From Planctomycetota bacterium (GTDB lineage: Bacteria > Planctomycetota > Phycisphaerae > Phycisphaerales > SM1A02): DNA of 64,000 bases. Positions 25,720-34,792 of the stretch are shown in pieces; the first letter of the stretch is position 1, and each line of letters begins with the position of its first letter. The stretch covers positions 1 through 64,000 of the forward strand of contig JAAELP010000117.1 in the NCBI GenBank assembly GCA_024226535.1, given 5' to 3'. A program made the position numbers and the translations under genes. The notes under the pieces were generated by a model. That model was given only the letters and a program-made list of their open reading frames with translations, did not search any database and was not told the DNA's origin.

Positions 25720-26197
25720 CGATGATGCCGATGCGTCCGGCGTGTCGGCGTTCGCGATGAGCACGAGGTTGCCCGTGGGGGTCATCTCCCGCGTGCGGGA
25801 CCGTCGGTGCGGCGCCGTCCTACCGACGGGAGGGAAGCCCACCCCAATCAGGTGAATCGGATGTGTACCGGTGCGCGGGGCAGAACCGCCCATGCATGCG
25901 TGCGTATCGATACACAGAGAAGAGAGAGACTCTCTGAAGAGAGAGAGTGAGAAGGAGTCTCACAACGGCATCCGCCGGCACCCGTCGTCAGACTCCCTCC
26001 CTTTCTCCCGCCGCCCGGACCGTGCCGCTTCCAGAACGAAGTGGCTCGATCGGGCGGCGGTTTTTTGCGCGCCATGTCTGGTCCCTCACCAAGGGACATG
26101 TACTTCTCGCCAGAATCCGCCCCCACGGCTCTCCCCGCGGGGGTCAGAGTGGCCAAGTGCCTGTCCCTTGGAGGGAGGGAGTGGTGGGGAGGGCCGG
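25720..26197. other. Gene-free stretch with hairpins (candidate small RNA on the + strand)
   Basis: No gene is seen in these 478 bases. From 25904 there is a 10-bp palindrome GTATCGATAC (25904-25913), then an AG/CT-rich simple repeat. The repeat holds two stem-loops: ACTCTCT paired with AGAGAGT (25929-25948), and GTGAGA-AGGAG-TCTCAC (25947-25963); they overlap and so may alternate. A strong terminator follows at 26008-26066. The unit could be a small RNA or the 3' end of the TauE transcript. No clear promoter was found. Confidence 0.4.
26008..26066 (+). terminator. Strong intrinsic terminator
   Basis: CCGCCGCCCG (26008-26017) pairs perfectly with CGGGCGGCGG (26051-26060), followed at once by six Ts (26061-26066). 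The 33-nt loop can form an inner stem (GCCGCTT with AAGTGGC, one G-U pair). It would end transcripts from the TauE-like gene or from a small RNA in between. Confidence 0.8.
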
Positions 26198-26695
26198 CTA
26201 GGCGAGGACGTCGAGAAGCGTGCCCAGGTTGGTGACGTGGAAGTGGTTCGCCACCTCCGGCACGATCGCGGGTGGCGGGGCCTGGTTCGACGACGGGGTG
26301 ACACAGCCCACCGGGCGAGGGGCGTAGAGCTTGGGAACGTGCGTCAGGTCCGCCGGCGCCGGCGACCGGGGCGGCTCCGGGGCCGGACGCGGGTCGGCTG
26401 GCCGCTCCGCGGTCGGCGCGGGGGCCGTCGCGCGCACGCTCGTGAGGTGCAGGCGATCGATGTGCCGCTGGATACGGCCGGCCTCGGCGGCGAGGTCGCC
26501 GGCCAGCCGCGCGTAGTGCCGGGCTCGGGACCGCTCGTTTCGCGTCTCCTGCTCGGTCTGGCGAAGCTCTCGTTCGGCGCGGCGCGTCTGGCCGCGCAGC
26601 CGGAGCGTCCGGAACGGCGTCACGGGATCGTCGAGCGGCGAGCTTGAGGGACCGGACACGTGCACGAACGGAGAGGTGCAGGAAACGCGCCGCAA
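26198..26695 (-). CDS. Hypothetical coiled-coil protein
   Basis: Up to 165 residues, not recognised. A strongly charged helix (RAERELRQTEQETRNERSRA and onward, about residues 38-82) predicts a coiled coil. A Pro/Ala-rich linker follows, then a short conserved-looking C-terminus ending FHVTNLGTLLDVLA. No signal peptide or membrane segment. The longest version begins with TTG at 26695; a GTG at 26623, giving 141 residues and starting just before the charged helix, is as likely. Codon use fits the surrounding genes. It is isolated, divergent from the membrane protein gene at 26941. Confidence 0.5.
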   Translation of the reverse strand: MRRVSCTSPFVHVSGPSSSPLDDPVTPFRTLRLRGQTRRAERELRQTEQETRNERSRARHYARLAGDLAAEAGRIQRHIDRLHLTSVRATAPAPTAERPADPRPAPEPPRSPAPADLTHVPKLYAPRPVGCVTPSSNQAPPPAIVPEVANHFHVTNLGTLLDVLA

Positions 26696-26940
26696 CCGTG
26701 TCGCGCGGCTCCGCCCTCCAGCGCGTTCCGATAAGTCTTCCCCGCACGGCCACGGGCCGGGGGATCGGAAACGTCCGATTCCCTATCCCGTCTCCTGCCA
26801 TTCCCGACGCTCTGTGCGGGATGTCGCGTCTACGCCACGTCGACCGGGCTTGTCGAGGACTGTATCCTGACCCGCCCGCGGGGCCCGTGGCGCGAGCCCC
26901 GCCGTTTGCCGAATCAAGGGTCAGACTGGAAACACCCCGC

Positions 26941-27867
26941 ATGGACCCGTCCGAGAGCAACCCGTTCGAGCCCGCTGACGCCCCGGCAGAGACGCCGCCG
27001 GTCGTCACGGCGCCGAGCACCGGCGATCGATCCCCGGACGCGCCCGTGCTCGTGCAACTTCACGGCAAGCGCCTGCCGGTCATCATCCTGTTCATCTGCA
27101 TCGCGCTGGAGATCCTCTGGGTCGTCCTCGACTACTGGATCAACTACGGCCGGTTCACGGAGATCCGCCCGATCCGGTACATGTTCAGCACGACGAACGA
27201 GGACGGCATGGCGTCCTGGTTCGCGATCAGCCAGACGCTGCTCTCGGGCGTCACGCTCTGGATGATCGTGATCGTCCTGAGGGCGCAGCGGGCGTCGTGG
27301 CTCAAGATCGGCGGGTGGAGCGTGCTGGCCACGTTCTTCTGCTACATGGCGATCGACGACTCCGTCACGTTCCACGAACGGATGGGAACGACCTACAAGA
27401 TCATCAAGGATCGCACCGAGGAAGGCCCGGCGAACTTCCCGAGCTACTACTGGCAGATCGTCTTCCTGCCGTTCTTCGGCGCGGTCGGTTTGTTCATGCT
27501 CTGCTTCCTCTGGTGGCAGATGAAGGACATGCTCTCGCGGATCCTCATCCTGGCGGCGATCGGCCTGCTCGTGCTCGCGGTCGCCCAGGACTTCGTCGAG
27601 GGGCTTCACGAGAACCACGACCTCAACCTGTACACGGCGATCATCGAGCGCTTCGAGATCAGCGACGCGGATACGCAACAGCGGTTCAAGCGCAACGCGT
27701 ACGAAGCCGTGCGGCACTTCGGCAAGTCGCTGGAGGAGTGCCTCATGGAGTCGCTGGCGAACTCGCTGCTCTGGTTCCTGTTCCTGCGGTACCTCACGAT
27801 GGTCGCCGCGGACGTCCGCATCCGCTTCAAAGGGCGCGAACCGCTCATCCTGACCAAGCAGCGTTGA
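26941..27867 (+). CDS. Multipass membrane protein of unknown function with an Asp/His/Glu motif
   Basis: A 308-residue protein with an N-terminal Pro-rich cytoplasmic tail (1-43) and about six membrane segments, near 46-66, 93-113, 124-138, 170-190, 200-216 and 275-290. Charged residues lie at membrane borders in two clusters: DDSVTFHE (139-146) and DFVEGLHENH (217-226). This pattern of Asp, Glu and His resembles a metal-binding or hydrolase site and recurs in unnamed bacterial membrane proteins with a D-E-x-x-x-x-H-E motif. Function is unknown. The ATG opens on MDPSESNPF; 99 further codons in frame upstream are non-coding in character. No ribosome-binding site is clear. The 245 bases before it hold nothing recognisable. 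Confidence 0.8.
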   Translation: MDPSESNPFEPADAPAETPPVVTAPSTGDRSPDAPVLVQLHGKRLPVIILFICIALEILWVVLDYWINYGRFTEIRPIRYMFSTTNEDGMASWFAISQTLLSGVTLWMIVIVLRAQRASWLKIGGWSVLATFFCYMAIDDSVTFHERMGTTYKIIKDRTEEGPANFPSYYWQIVFLPFFGAVGLFMLCFLWWQMKDMLSRILILAAIGLLVLAVAQDFVEGLHENHDLNLYTAIIERFEISDADTQQRFKRNAYEAVRHFGKSLEECLMESLANSLLWFLFLRYLTMVAADVRIRFKGREPLILTKQR

Positions 27868-27966
27868 CGGAACCGATTCCCGGTCAAGCTTGCCCGCCGG
27901 ACGGCCGACATCCGGGGGGGCTCGGCGCGCGCCGAGCGCACCGGCGGACCACAGAGGGACTCACCG

Positions 27967-28647
27967 ATGAGCGATAACCACCCGTTCTTCAACCCGTCGA
28001 CCGGCCTCCTGGGAGCTGTCGCGCCCGTGGCCGACCCGCCGTCGGCCACCGGCGACCAGTCCTACCAGCCTTCCACGACCCCGCCGGCACCGGCGGCGGA
28101 AGGGACCCCCGGCGCCCAACCGGCACCGGGCCAGCCCGTCTACTTCACGAGCGAGAACGAGTACGAAGCGGACCTCATGAAGGAGAGCCTCGCGCTCCCG
28201 CTCATGGTCATGCTCATCTGCCTCGGCATGACGCTCCTCGTCAACGCCGCCCGCGGCTGGGCCGACGCCGGGCTGCTCGGCGTGGCGTTCTCGAGCGTGG
28301 CGATGATCGTCGCGCTGGGCATCGTGTCGACGCTGAACACCGGCGTCGGGTGGGTCGTCGGCAAGATGTTCGGCACGGACCTCGGATCGGTGGGCTCCCT
28401 GTTCCTGCGGATCTGCAGCGTCAACTCGGCGCACGGGCTCGCCCTCGTCGGGCTGACCACGGTGATGAACCCCTTGCTGGGGCTGGTTCTCGGCGTCCCG
28501 GTCTACATCGCCCTCGTCGTCTGGCTCGTGGGGATGGACCTCGTACAGGCGTTGATCTTCACCGTGATCGTCTGCGTCGTGAACATCGTGGTGACCACGC
28601 TCGTGCTCGCGTCGATCATGGCGGCGGCGGTGTCGGCCGCCGGCTGA
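27967..28647 (+). CDS. Small multipass membrane protein, possibly YIP1-like
   Basis: A 226-residue protein. Residues 1-58 are Pro/Ala/Ser-rich and probably disordered; the rest holds about five hydrophobic segments from residue 73 to the C-terminus. The layout (soluble tail, short amphipathic region EADLMKESLALPL, then closely packed helices with many Gly) resembles the YIP1 family of small membrane proteins, but no diagnostic motif is certain. It lies 99 nt after the preceding membrane protein on the same strand and may share its transcript. Confidence 0.75.
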   Translation: MSDNHPFFNPSTGLLGAVAPVADPPSATGDQSYQPSTTPPAPAAEGTPGAQPAPGQPVYFTSENEYEADLMKESLALPLMVMLICLGMTLLVNAARGWADAGLLGVAFSSVAMIVALGIVSTLNTGVGWVVGKMFGTDLGSVGSLFLRICSVNSAHGLALVGLTTVMNPLLGLVLGVPVYIALVVWLVGMDLVQALIFTVIVCVVNIVVTTLVLASIMAAAVSAAG

Positions 28648-28723
28648 TCGGGGGTGGTTTCCCCCTTGCCGGGCGTCCGGCCATGCTGTCTCGTGTGGGG
28701 TTCCCATCCAAGAGGAGCCCCCC

Positions 28724-29230
28724 ATGACCCGATCCCTTCGAACGTTCGCCTTCGCCGCCCTCACCTGCCTCGTCGCCGTCGCGTGCCAGAGCACCACGCC
28801 GATGCAGGACGCCCGCAGCGACGGGTGGAGTCACTACGGCTTCGACAACCGGGAGGCGGGACCGGTCGTGGCCCTCGCCGCCGTCGAGGGTGGCGAGTCG
28901 AACGTCATCGTTCGCGGGACGATCACCGACGTGTGCGTGAAGAAGGGCTGCTGGATGCGTGTTCGCGACGATCGCGGCACCGACCTGTTCGTCCGCTTCC
29001 AGGATTACAAGTTCTTCGTGCCGATGAACTCGGCGGGTCACGACGTCGTCATGCACGGCACCGCGCTCGCGCAGATGGCGTCGGTCGAGGAGCTGCGTCA
29101 CTACGCCGAGGACGCGGGCGAGAGCCCGGCGGAGATCGCGAAGATCACGGAGCCCAGGGAGCGTGTGACGTTCTTCGCCGACTCGGTCTACATCGACGGG
29201 ACCGGTCTCGACGACCCGCACGTACAGTGA
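28724..29230 (+). CDS. DUF4920-type lipoprotein
   Basis: A 168-residue predicted lipoprotein: signal peptide with lipobox LVAVAC, Cys21 being the lipidated residue. The mature domain has VCVKKGCWMRV, the Cys pair typical of DUF4920, followed by a small beta-barrel-like region (DLFVRFQDYKFFVP). It probably sits in the periplasm or outer membrane; family function is unknown, with the cysteines possibly redox-active or metal-binding. GGAG lies 6 nt before the ATG. The stop codon is 6 nt from the convergent PLD-like gene's end. Confidence 0.88.
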   Translation: MTRSLRTFAFAALTCLVAVACQSTTPMQDARSDGWSHYGFDNREAGPVVALAAVEGGESNVIVRGTITDVCVKKGCWMRVRDDRGTDLFVRFQDYKFFVPMNSAGHDVVMHGTALAQMASVEELRHYAEDAGESPAEIAKITEPRERVTFFADSVYIDGTGLDDPHVQ

Positions 29231-29236
29231 CGAGCG

Positions 29237-30507
29237 TCACAGGTACGGGTGGAAGACGAGACCCACGGTCTTGAACAGCTCCGCCCGGACCGTCTTGTCG
29301 AGGTTTGCCGTCGGGAAGCTCCCGACGTCGCGCCAATGACGATCGAACGCCGGATCGCCGAGCGGGACCGGCGCCATGCCCGCGCGCAGCGCGAAGCACG
29401 TCGCGTAGCGGATGGGCCACGGATCGACGGGAAAGTTCTCGAAGAGCCGGTGGAACGGGTCGCTGATCGCCGCGATCGGCGCCGGGTGCGCGCGGGGACC
29501 GACGAGCCAGCTATTGGCCGGGTCGAGGGCGCGCTCGATGACCCCGGTCAGCTCCGCCGCGAAGGACACATCGCGGATGACGAGCCCGCCCTCGGTGTTG
29601 TAGGTCACCGACCGCGGCTCCAGGTTGAACGACCCGACGAACGCGCTGCGCCCATCCACGACGAGCGACTTCGAGTGCAGGCTCAGGTACGGCGCCGTCC
29701 GCGTGTGCTCGTTGAGCGCCTGCCGATCCACCGCCGTGAACGCTCCTCCGCCGGCGTGCGGATGTCCGCCAGTTCGGGAAGCGGCACGACACGCGGCGAC
29801 GTCCAGTACTCCTCGAAGGAGCGGGCAGCCTCCGGCACGCCGGGCCCCACCCAGACCACGTCGCGGTCGAGGAAGTTGAGCCCGATGACGCGGTCGTAGT
29901 ACTCGTTGGCGACGTTGCGCCCGCCGGTGATCGCCACGCGATCGTCGACCACCATGAGCTTGTTGTGCATGCGTTGGTTGATCGCCTCGAGGTCGCCGAT
30001 GGCCGAGAGCAGCACCTGGCCGCGGTCCGGGCTCATCCGGTTCGCGACGGGGTTCCAGACGCGAAGCTCGATCCGCGGGTCCATCGACATCAGCCAGGCG
30101 ATCGCGCTGCCCTCGACCGTCGAGTAATACTGGTCGACGAGGACCTGCACGCGCACCCCCCGCTGCCGGACGGCGCGGAGCAGTTCCCAGCTCAGCAGGC
30201 GAGCGCACTCGCTCCGCTTCCAGATGAACGCCTGGATCCGAATCGACTCCCGGGCGCTGCGGATCAGGTTCACGCGCAGCGCGAGCGCCTCGTCGCCGTG
30301 ATCGAGGAGCCCGACGCGGGCCCGGCCGTCACGTCCGGCGGCGGCGCACAGTTCGTCCCAGGGCTCCGGCGTGCCGGGCCGGTGCTCGGTCTCGTACGTC
30401 GCCGTCGACGTCTCCGCCTCGATCACCGGTGGCGTCGCGCGACAGCCCGCCGCGGCGAGGAGCGCGACGAGTGGAAGAAGCGCGACGAACCCGGGGCGGG
30501 TCGACAT
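29237..30507 (-). pseudogene. Phospholipase D / cardiolipin synthase-like lipoprotein, frameshifted
   Basis: Two HKD catalytic motifs are present but in different frames. The N-terminal part (30507 to about 29745) has a lipobox (LAAAGC) and HNKLMVVDDRVAITGGRN. The C-terminal part (about 29745 to 29237) has HSKSLVVDGRSAFVGSFN and a normal stop. The frames cross near 29742-29748, where one base appears lost in a G/A-rich stretch; restoring it gives about 423 residues, the size of a two-HKD phosphatidyltransferase-type enzyme. As given, the product would lose the second motif and be inactive. It may be a sequencing error, since both halves otherwise look intact. It follows a TACACT -10 hexamer. 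Confidence 0.8.
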
Positions 30508-30516
30508 GACGATTCG

Positions 30517-30522
30517 AGTGTA
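30517..30522 (-). promoter_or_regulatory. Putative -10 box of a near-leaderless transcript (PLD-like gene)
   Basis: TACACT ends 9 nt before the ATG at 30507, in the short gap after the RND pump gene's stop codon. No Shine-Dalgarno sequence is present. Confidence 0.4.
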
Positions 30523-30523
30523 C

Positions 30524-33500
30524 TCAGCCCGCGGGGCGGCGGAGCCGAAACAGCGTCGCGTAGAGCACGGGCACGAGCACCATCGTGAGGACCGTGCCGA
30601 AGCTGAGCCCGGCCATGATCGTCACCGCGAGCCCGATCCAGAAGACGTCCTTGAGCAGCGGCACGACGCCGAGCACGGTGGTCGCCGCGGCGAGGACCAC
30701 GGGACGCAGACGCGAGAGCGCGGCGTAGATGATGGCGTCGTACTGCGTCGAGCCCTCGCCGATCTGCGCGTTGACCTCGTCGAGCAGCACGATGGCGTTC
30801 TTGATCATCATCCCGACGAGGCTCATCGCGGCCAGCAGCGCCACGAAGCCGAAGGGCACGTTGAACGCCAGCAACCCGACCGTCATGCCGATCATCGCGA
30901 ACGGGATCGTGAGCAGGATGACCAGCGGCGGCCGGTAGGCGTTGAACAACGCCACGATGATGAGCAGGATGATGACCACCGCGGGAACCACGCCCGGCAC
31001 GAGACCTTGCTGCGCCTTGACCGTGTCCTCGTGCTCACCGCCCCACTCCATCTTGTACCCGGGGGGCAGCTCGACGGCGTCGAAGTCGGCGAGCACGGCC
31101 TCGCGCATCTGGGGAAGCGTGAAACCCGGGGCCGGGTTCGACTGCACGGTGATCGTCCGGCGGCGATCGCGGCGCCCGATGACGGGGTCCTCGAACGCCA
31201 CGTCCACGCCGTCGGTCACCTGGAGCAACGGGATCGTCGTCGTCGATCCGGCCGGCTGCACCTGCAGAACGTCGAGCGACGTGAAGTTCCGGCGCTCCTC
31301 CTCCGTGTAGCGCAGGACGATCGGCAGCAGGTTGTCCTGCTCGCGGTAGGTGCCGACGGAACGGCCGTCGAATGCCCGCACGGTGGTACGGGCGAGGTCG
31401 TCTCGCGTCACGGAAGCCCAGCGCGCCCGCTCCTGGCTGTAGAGCGGCTCGAGCCTCGGCACGCGCTCCCGCCAGTCGGTCCGCACGGGACCGGCCATCG
31501 GGTGATCGCGCAGGATGTCCATGCCCTGCTCGCCCAGCCGGCGGAGATCGTCCGGATCCGCGATCGCCGGCCCGCTGAACCGGACCTCGAACGCCCATGT
31601 GTTCGAGGGACCGACGCCGTACTTCCGCATCGACACGAGGGAGTCGGTGAAATGCGCGCGCATCCGCGGGCCCAGTTCTGCGATCAACGCGTCGATGCCC
31701 CGGAAGTCGCGCACGTTGACGATGAGCTGCGCGTACGACTGGTTCGGAGACTCCGGCGCCACGGGCAGGTAGAAGCGAGGGGGCCCGGCCCCGATGAACG
31801 ACGCCACGTCCTCGATGCGCTCGTCGGCGAGCAGCTTGTCCTCGGCCTCTTCGAGGTCGGCCGAAACCTGCTCGATCCGCGTTCCCTGCGTGGCGTAGAT
31901 GTCGATCATGAACTTGTTCATGGACGAGTCGGGGAAGAACAACTGCGTCACGAAGCCGAAGCCGACGAACGATGCGAACAGCAAGGCCACCATGGCACCG
32001 ATCGTGAGCCAGCGCATCCGGATGCACCACTCGAGCAGCCCCCGGAACCTCCGGAACAGCCCGCCCCCGTACGGATCGCCGCCGTCGTCCTTCGGATCCT
32101 TCAGGAGTCCGATGCACTGGAGCGGGGTCAGCGTGACCGAGACCACCCAGCTCACCAACAGGGCGATGGCCACCACCGTGAACAGCGTTCGGCAGTACTC
32201 GCCGGCGTTCGCGGGCGAGGCGAAGATGGGGTAGAAGGCCATCGCGCCGATCACGGTCGCGCCGAGCAGTGGCATGGACGGCTGGCTGGCCGCCTCGATG
32301 GCGGCCTTCGTCCGGTCCATGCCCTTCTGCATCCGCACCACCATGCCGTCGGCGACGACGACCGCGTTGTCCACCATCATGCCCAGCGCGATGATCAGAG
32401 CGCCGAGCGACATTCGCTGGAGATCCACGCCGAGGATCGCCATCAGGATGAACGAGCCGAGGATCGTCATGATCAGCGCCGAGCCGATGACGAGGCTCAT
32501 GCGCAGGCCCATCGCGAGCGTGAGCACCACGATGACGATCCCGACCGCCTGCGCGAAGCTCACGAGGAAGCCGTTGACCGCTCCGGCCACGACATCGGAC
32601 ATCCAGTGCACTTTGCGCACCTCGATGCCGACGGGCAGCGTGGCGACCAGCTCGTCGAGCCGGCGGTCGATGGCCTGGCCGACGGTCACCACGTTGGCCC
32701 CCGAGACGTTCGTGATCGAGATCCCGATCGCCGGTCGGCCGTTGAAGCGCATCTGCGTGAACGCCGGCTCGCGATAGCCCTCGCTCACGGTTCCGATGTC
32801 GCGGATACGGATCAGCTCCGACGACTGCTCCTGGCCCCGCGTTCCGCCACCGGCCTGCAGGCTGTCGGTGAGCGAGGGGCGAATGGACAGGTCGCCGATG
32901 TCCTCCGGCGTGTCGAACGCCCCGGTCGGCGTGATGCGCAGACGGCGGTCCTGTACGTCCACGTTGCCGCCGTCGACGACCATGTTCTGCTCGCGGAGCG
33001 TGTTTTCGATGCTGGAGTCGCTGAGCCCCAGCGCCGCGAGCTGCGTCTCGGAGACGTCGAGGTAGATGACACGCTGCTGCACGCCCCAGAGATCCGCGCG
33101 GGCCACGTCCTCGACGACGCTCAGCTCCTTTCTCAGGAGCTTCGCGTATTCCTCCATCTCCGCCGCCGTGAAGCCGTCACCGACCACGGCAAGCTGGAAG
33201 CCGAAGACGTCGCCGACGTCGTCCGAGATGACCGGGTCCATCACGCCCGGCGGCAGCGAGGGCCGCAGGTCGTTGATCTTGCGGCGCATCTCGTCCCAGA
33301 CCTGTGGGAGCCGATCCGACCAGAACTCCTGCTTGATCTCGCAGTTCACGAGCGACTCGCCCGCCCGCGACCACGACTCCACGAAGTCGAGCTGTGGCAG
33401 CTCCTGGAGGGCGATCTCGATGCGGTCGGTGACCTCCAGCTCCACCTCTTCGGGGCTGGCGCCCGGGTAGCGCGTGGAGATCACCGCGTTCTTGATCGAG

Positions 33501-33619
33501 AACTCCGGGTCCTCGAGCTGGCCGAGCCCGAAGAAGCTGGCCACGCCGGCAACCGCCAGCAGCACGCAGGCGAAGTACGTAAACGCGCGATTCTTGACCG
33601 CGAACTCAGCAAGGTTCAT
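30524..33619 (-). CDS. RND-family efflux transporter, inner-membrane pump
   Basis: A 1031-residue proton-driven pump of the AcrB/MexB superfamily, closest in pattern to the AcrB-like subgroup with N-terminus LAEFAVKNRAFTYFACVLL. Twelve membrane segments are arranged as 1 + 5 (about 330-530) and 1 + 5 (about 845-1020), with two large periplasmic loops between. The proton-relay region has GMMVDNAVVVAD in the fourth segment. It forms a tripartite pump with the adaptor 13 nt upstream and the outer-membrane channel at the operon start. Substrates cannot be inferred. The start ATG opens directly on the first helix. Confidence 0.94.
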   Translation of the reverse strand: MNLAEFAVKNRAFTYFACVLLAVAGVASFFGLGQLEDPEFSIKNAVISTRYPGASPEEVELEVTDRIEIALQELPQLDFVESWSRAGESLVNCEIKQEFWSDRLPQVWDEMRRKINDLRPSLPPGVMDPVISDDVGDVFGFQLAVVGDGFTAAEMEEYAKLLRKELSVVEDVARADLWGVQQRVIYLDVSETQLAALGLSDSSIENTLREQNMVVDGGNVDVQDRRLRITPTGAFDTPEDIGDLSIRPSLTDSLQAGGGTRGQEQSSELIRIRDIGTVSEGYREPAFTQMRFNGRPAIGISITNVSGANVVTVGQAIDRRLDELVATLPVGIEVRKVHWMSDVVAGAVNGFLVSFAQAVGIVIVVLTLAMGLRMSLVIGSALIMTILGSFILMAILGVDLQRMSLGALIIALGMMVDNAVVVADGMVVRMQKGMDRTKAAIEAASQPSMPLLGATVIGAMAFYPIFASPANAGEYCRTLFTVVAIALLVSWVVSVTLTPLQCIGLLKDPKDDGGDPYGGGLFRRFRGLLEWCIRMRWLTIGAMVALLFASFVGFGFVTQLFFPDSSMNKFMIDIYATQGTRIEQVSADLEEAEDKLLADERIEDVASFIGAGPPRFYLPVAPESPNQSYAQLIVNVRDFRGIDALIAELGPRMRAHFTDSLVSMRKYGVGPSNTWAFEVRFSGPAIADPDDLRRLGEQGMDILRDHPMAGPVRTDWRERVPRLEPLYSQERARWASVTRDDLARTTVRAFDGRSVGTYREQDNLLPIVLRYTEEERRNFTSLDVLQVQPAGSTTTIPLLQVTDGVDVAFEDPVIGRRDRRRTITVQSNPAPGFTLPQMREAVLADFDAVELPPGYKMEWGGEHEDTVKAQQGLVPGVVPAVVIILLIIVALFNAYRPPLVILLTIPFAMIGMTVGLLAFNVPFGFVALLAAMSLVGMMIKNAIVLLDEVNAQIGEGSTQYDAIIYAALSRLRPVVLAAATTVLGVVPLLKDVFWIGLAVTIMAGLSFGTVLTMVLVPVLYATLFRLRRPAG

Positions 33620-33632
33620 GAATCTGCTCTCG

Positions 33633-34739
33633 CTACTGGAACTGCGGTCGAACTTCCTGACCCTCTTGCAGGAAGTGAACGCCGGCGGTGGCGATCATCT
33701 CGCCGGGCTCGAGCCCCGCTTCGATGACGTACCCGGCGCTGACGACCTTGCCGAGCTCGACCGTCCGCCGGCGCACGGTGCTCGACGCCTCGTCGATCAC
33801 CCACACGGAACTTGCGCCCTCGTCCGTCGGTTCGAAGACGGCGGCGACCGGGATCACGATCGCCGGCTCCGCGTCGGGCCCGGTGGTCGGCCGGCCGACC
33901 GCCCGCCCGGCCATGCCCGGCAGGATCGTGAGACCCTCCGGCTGGTCCATGGCGAGGGTGACGGGGAAGGTCCGCGTCGTGGCCGAGGCTTCGGCGCCGA
34001 TCTCCTTGATCGTCGCGGAGACCTCCACGCCGGGGAACGCGTCGAACGTGACGGTGATCTCGCGGGTGTGCGGCGCCAGCGAGATCAGCGTCTCCGGGAT
34101 GTTCACGATGAACTCGACGCGGGTCGTGTCGAGCAGCCGCACGATCATCTGCTTGGCGCGGACGTTCTGGAAGTTCTCGACGTAGGTCGCCACGACCGTG
34201 CCGGTGAACGGGGCCCGCAGCTCGGTGTCGACGAGGGCGTCCTTCGCGGCGTCCAGCGAAGCCTCGAGGGCGGCGATCTCGGCCTTGGCGACGTCGAGCG
34301 CTTCCCGCGACTGGTCGATCGTCGCCTGGGCGATGGCCCCCGGATTCTCGCGCTGGATGTTCAGGTTGCGGTCGAGATCCGACTGGGCCCGCTCCCGGTT
34401 CGCCGCGGCCCGCTGCACGTTGCCGTCGGCGTTGCGCACGTTGACCTCGAAGTCACGGGGGTCGATCCGCGCGACCAGGTCGCCGGCGGTCACCACGTCG
34501 CCGACCTTCACCGGCCGGGCGACGAGCGGACCGCCGACGCGGAACGCGAGGTCGATTTCCTGCGCCGCCGAGGCGCGCCCGGGGAAGCTGCGCAGGGCCA
34601 TGCCCTCGAAGTCGCTGACCTTCATCGCGCGGACCGGGCGCACCGGTTCCGCGTCGGGAGGCGGCGCACCGCGGCATCCGGGCAGGAGGAGGACGAGGCC
34701 GAGGACGGAGACGATCAGGGATGTTCGGTAACGTGCCAC
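33633..34739 (-). CDS. RND efflux periplasmic adaptor (membrane fusion protein)
   Basis: A 368-residue lipoprotein: signal peptide with LLLPGC, lipidated Cys22. The order of parts is lipoyl half-motif (IDLAFRVGGPLVARPVKVGD, about 63-82), alpha-hairpin (about 100-165, repeated ALDVAKAEIAALEASLDAAK), second lipoyl half with RAPFTGTVVATYVE, beta-barrel and membrane-proximal domain. It bridges the inner-membrane pump and the TolC-like channel. The GTG start at 34739 is chosen because it opens directly on the signal peptide; more upstream codons in frame belong to the channel gene's opposite reading. The pump gene follows after 13 nt. Confidence 0.93.
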   Translation of the reverse strand: MARYRTSLIVSVLGLVLLLPGCRGAPPPDAEPVRPVRAMKVSDFEGMALRSFPGRASAAQEIDLAFRVGGPLVARPVKVGDVVTAGDLVARIDPRDFEVNVRNADGNVQRAAANRERAQSDLDRNLNIQRENPGAIAQATIDQSREALDVAKAEIAALEASLDAAKDALVDTELRAPFTGTVVATYVENFQNVRAKQMIVRLLDTTRVEFIVNIPETLISLAPHTREITVTFDAFPGVEVSATIKEIGAEASATTRTFPVTLAMDQPEGLTILPGMAGRAVGRPTTGPDAEPAIVIPVAAVFEPTDEGASSVWVIDEASSTVRRRTVELGKVVSAGYVIEAGLEPGEMIATAGVHFLQEGQEVRPQFQ

Positions 34740-34792
34740 GTTCGTCGGTTCCTGGTGGACGTTGAAGGGGGGTGAAGACGTCAGCCGCGATC

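Noticed and set aside
30371-33727. A 1118-codon plus-strand frame opposite the RND pump
   Set aside because: Same reason: extreme Arg/His/Asp composition with no domain, while the minus strand has all RND motifs.
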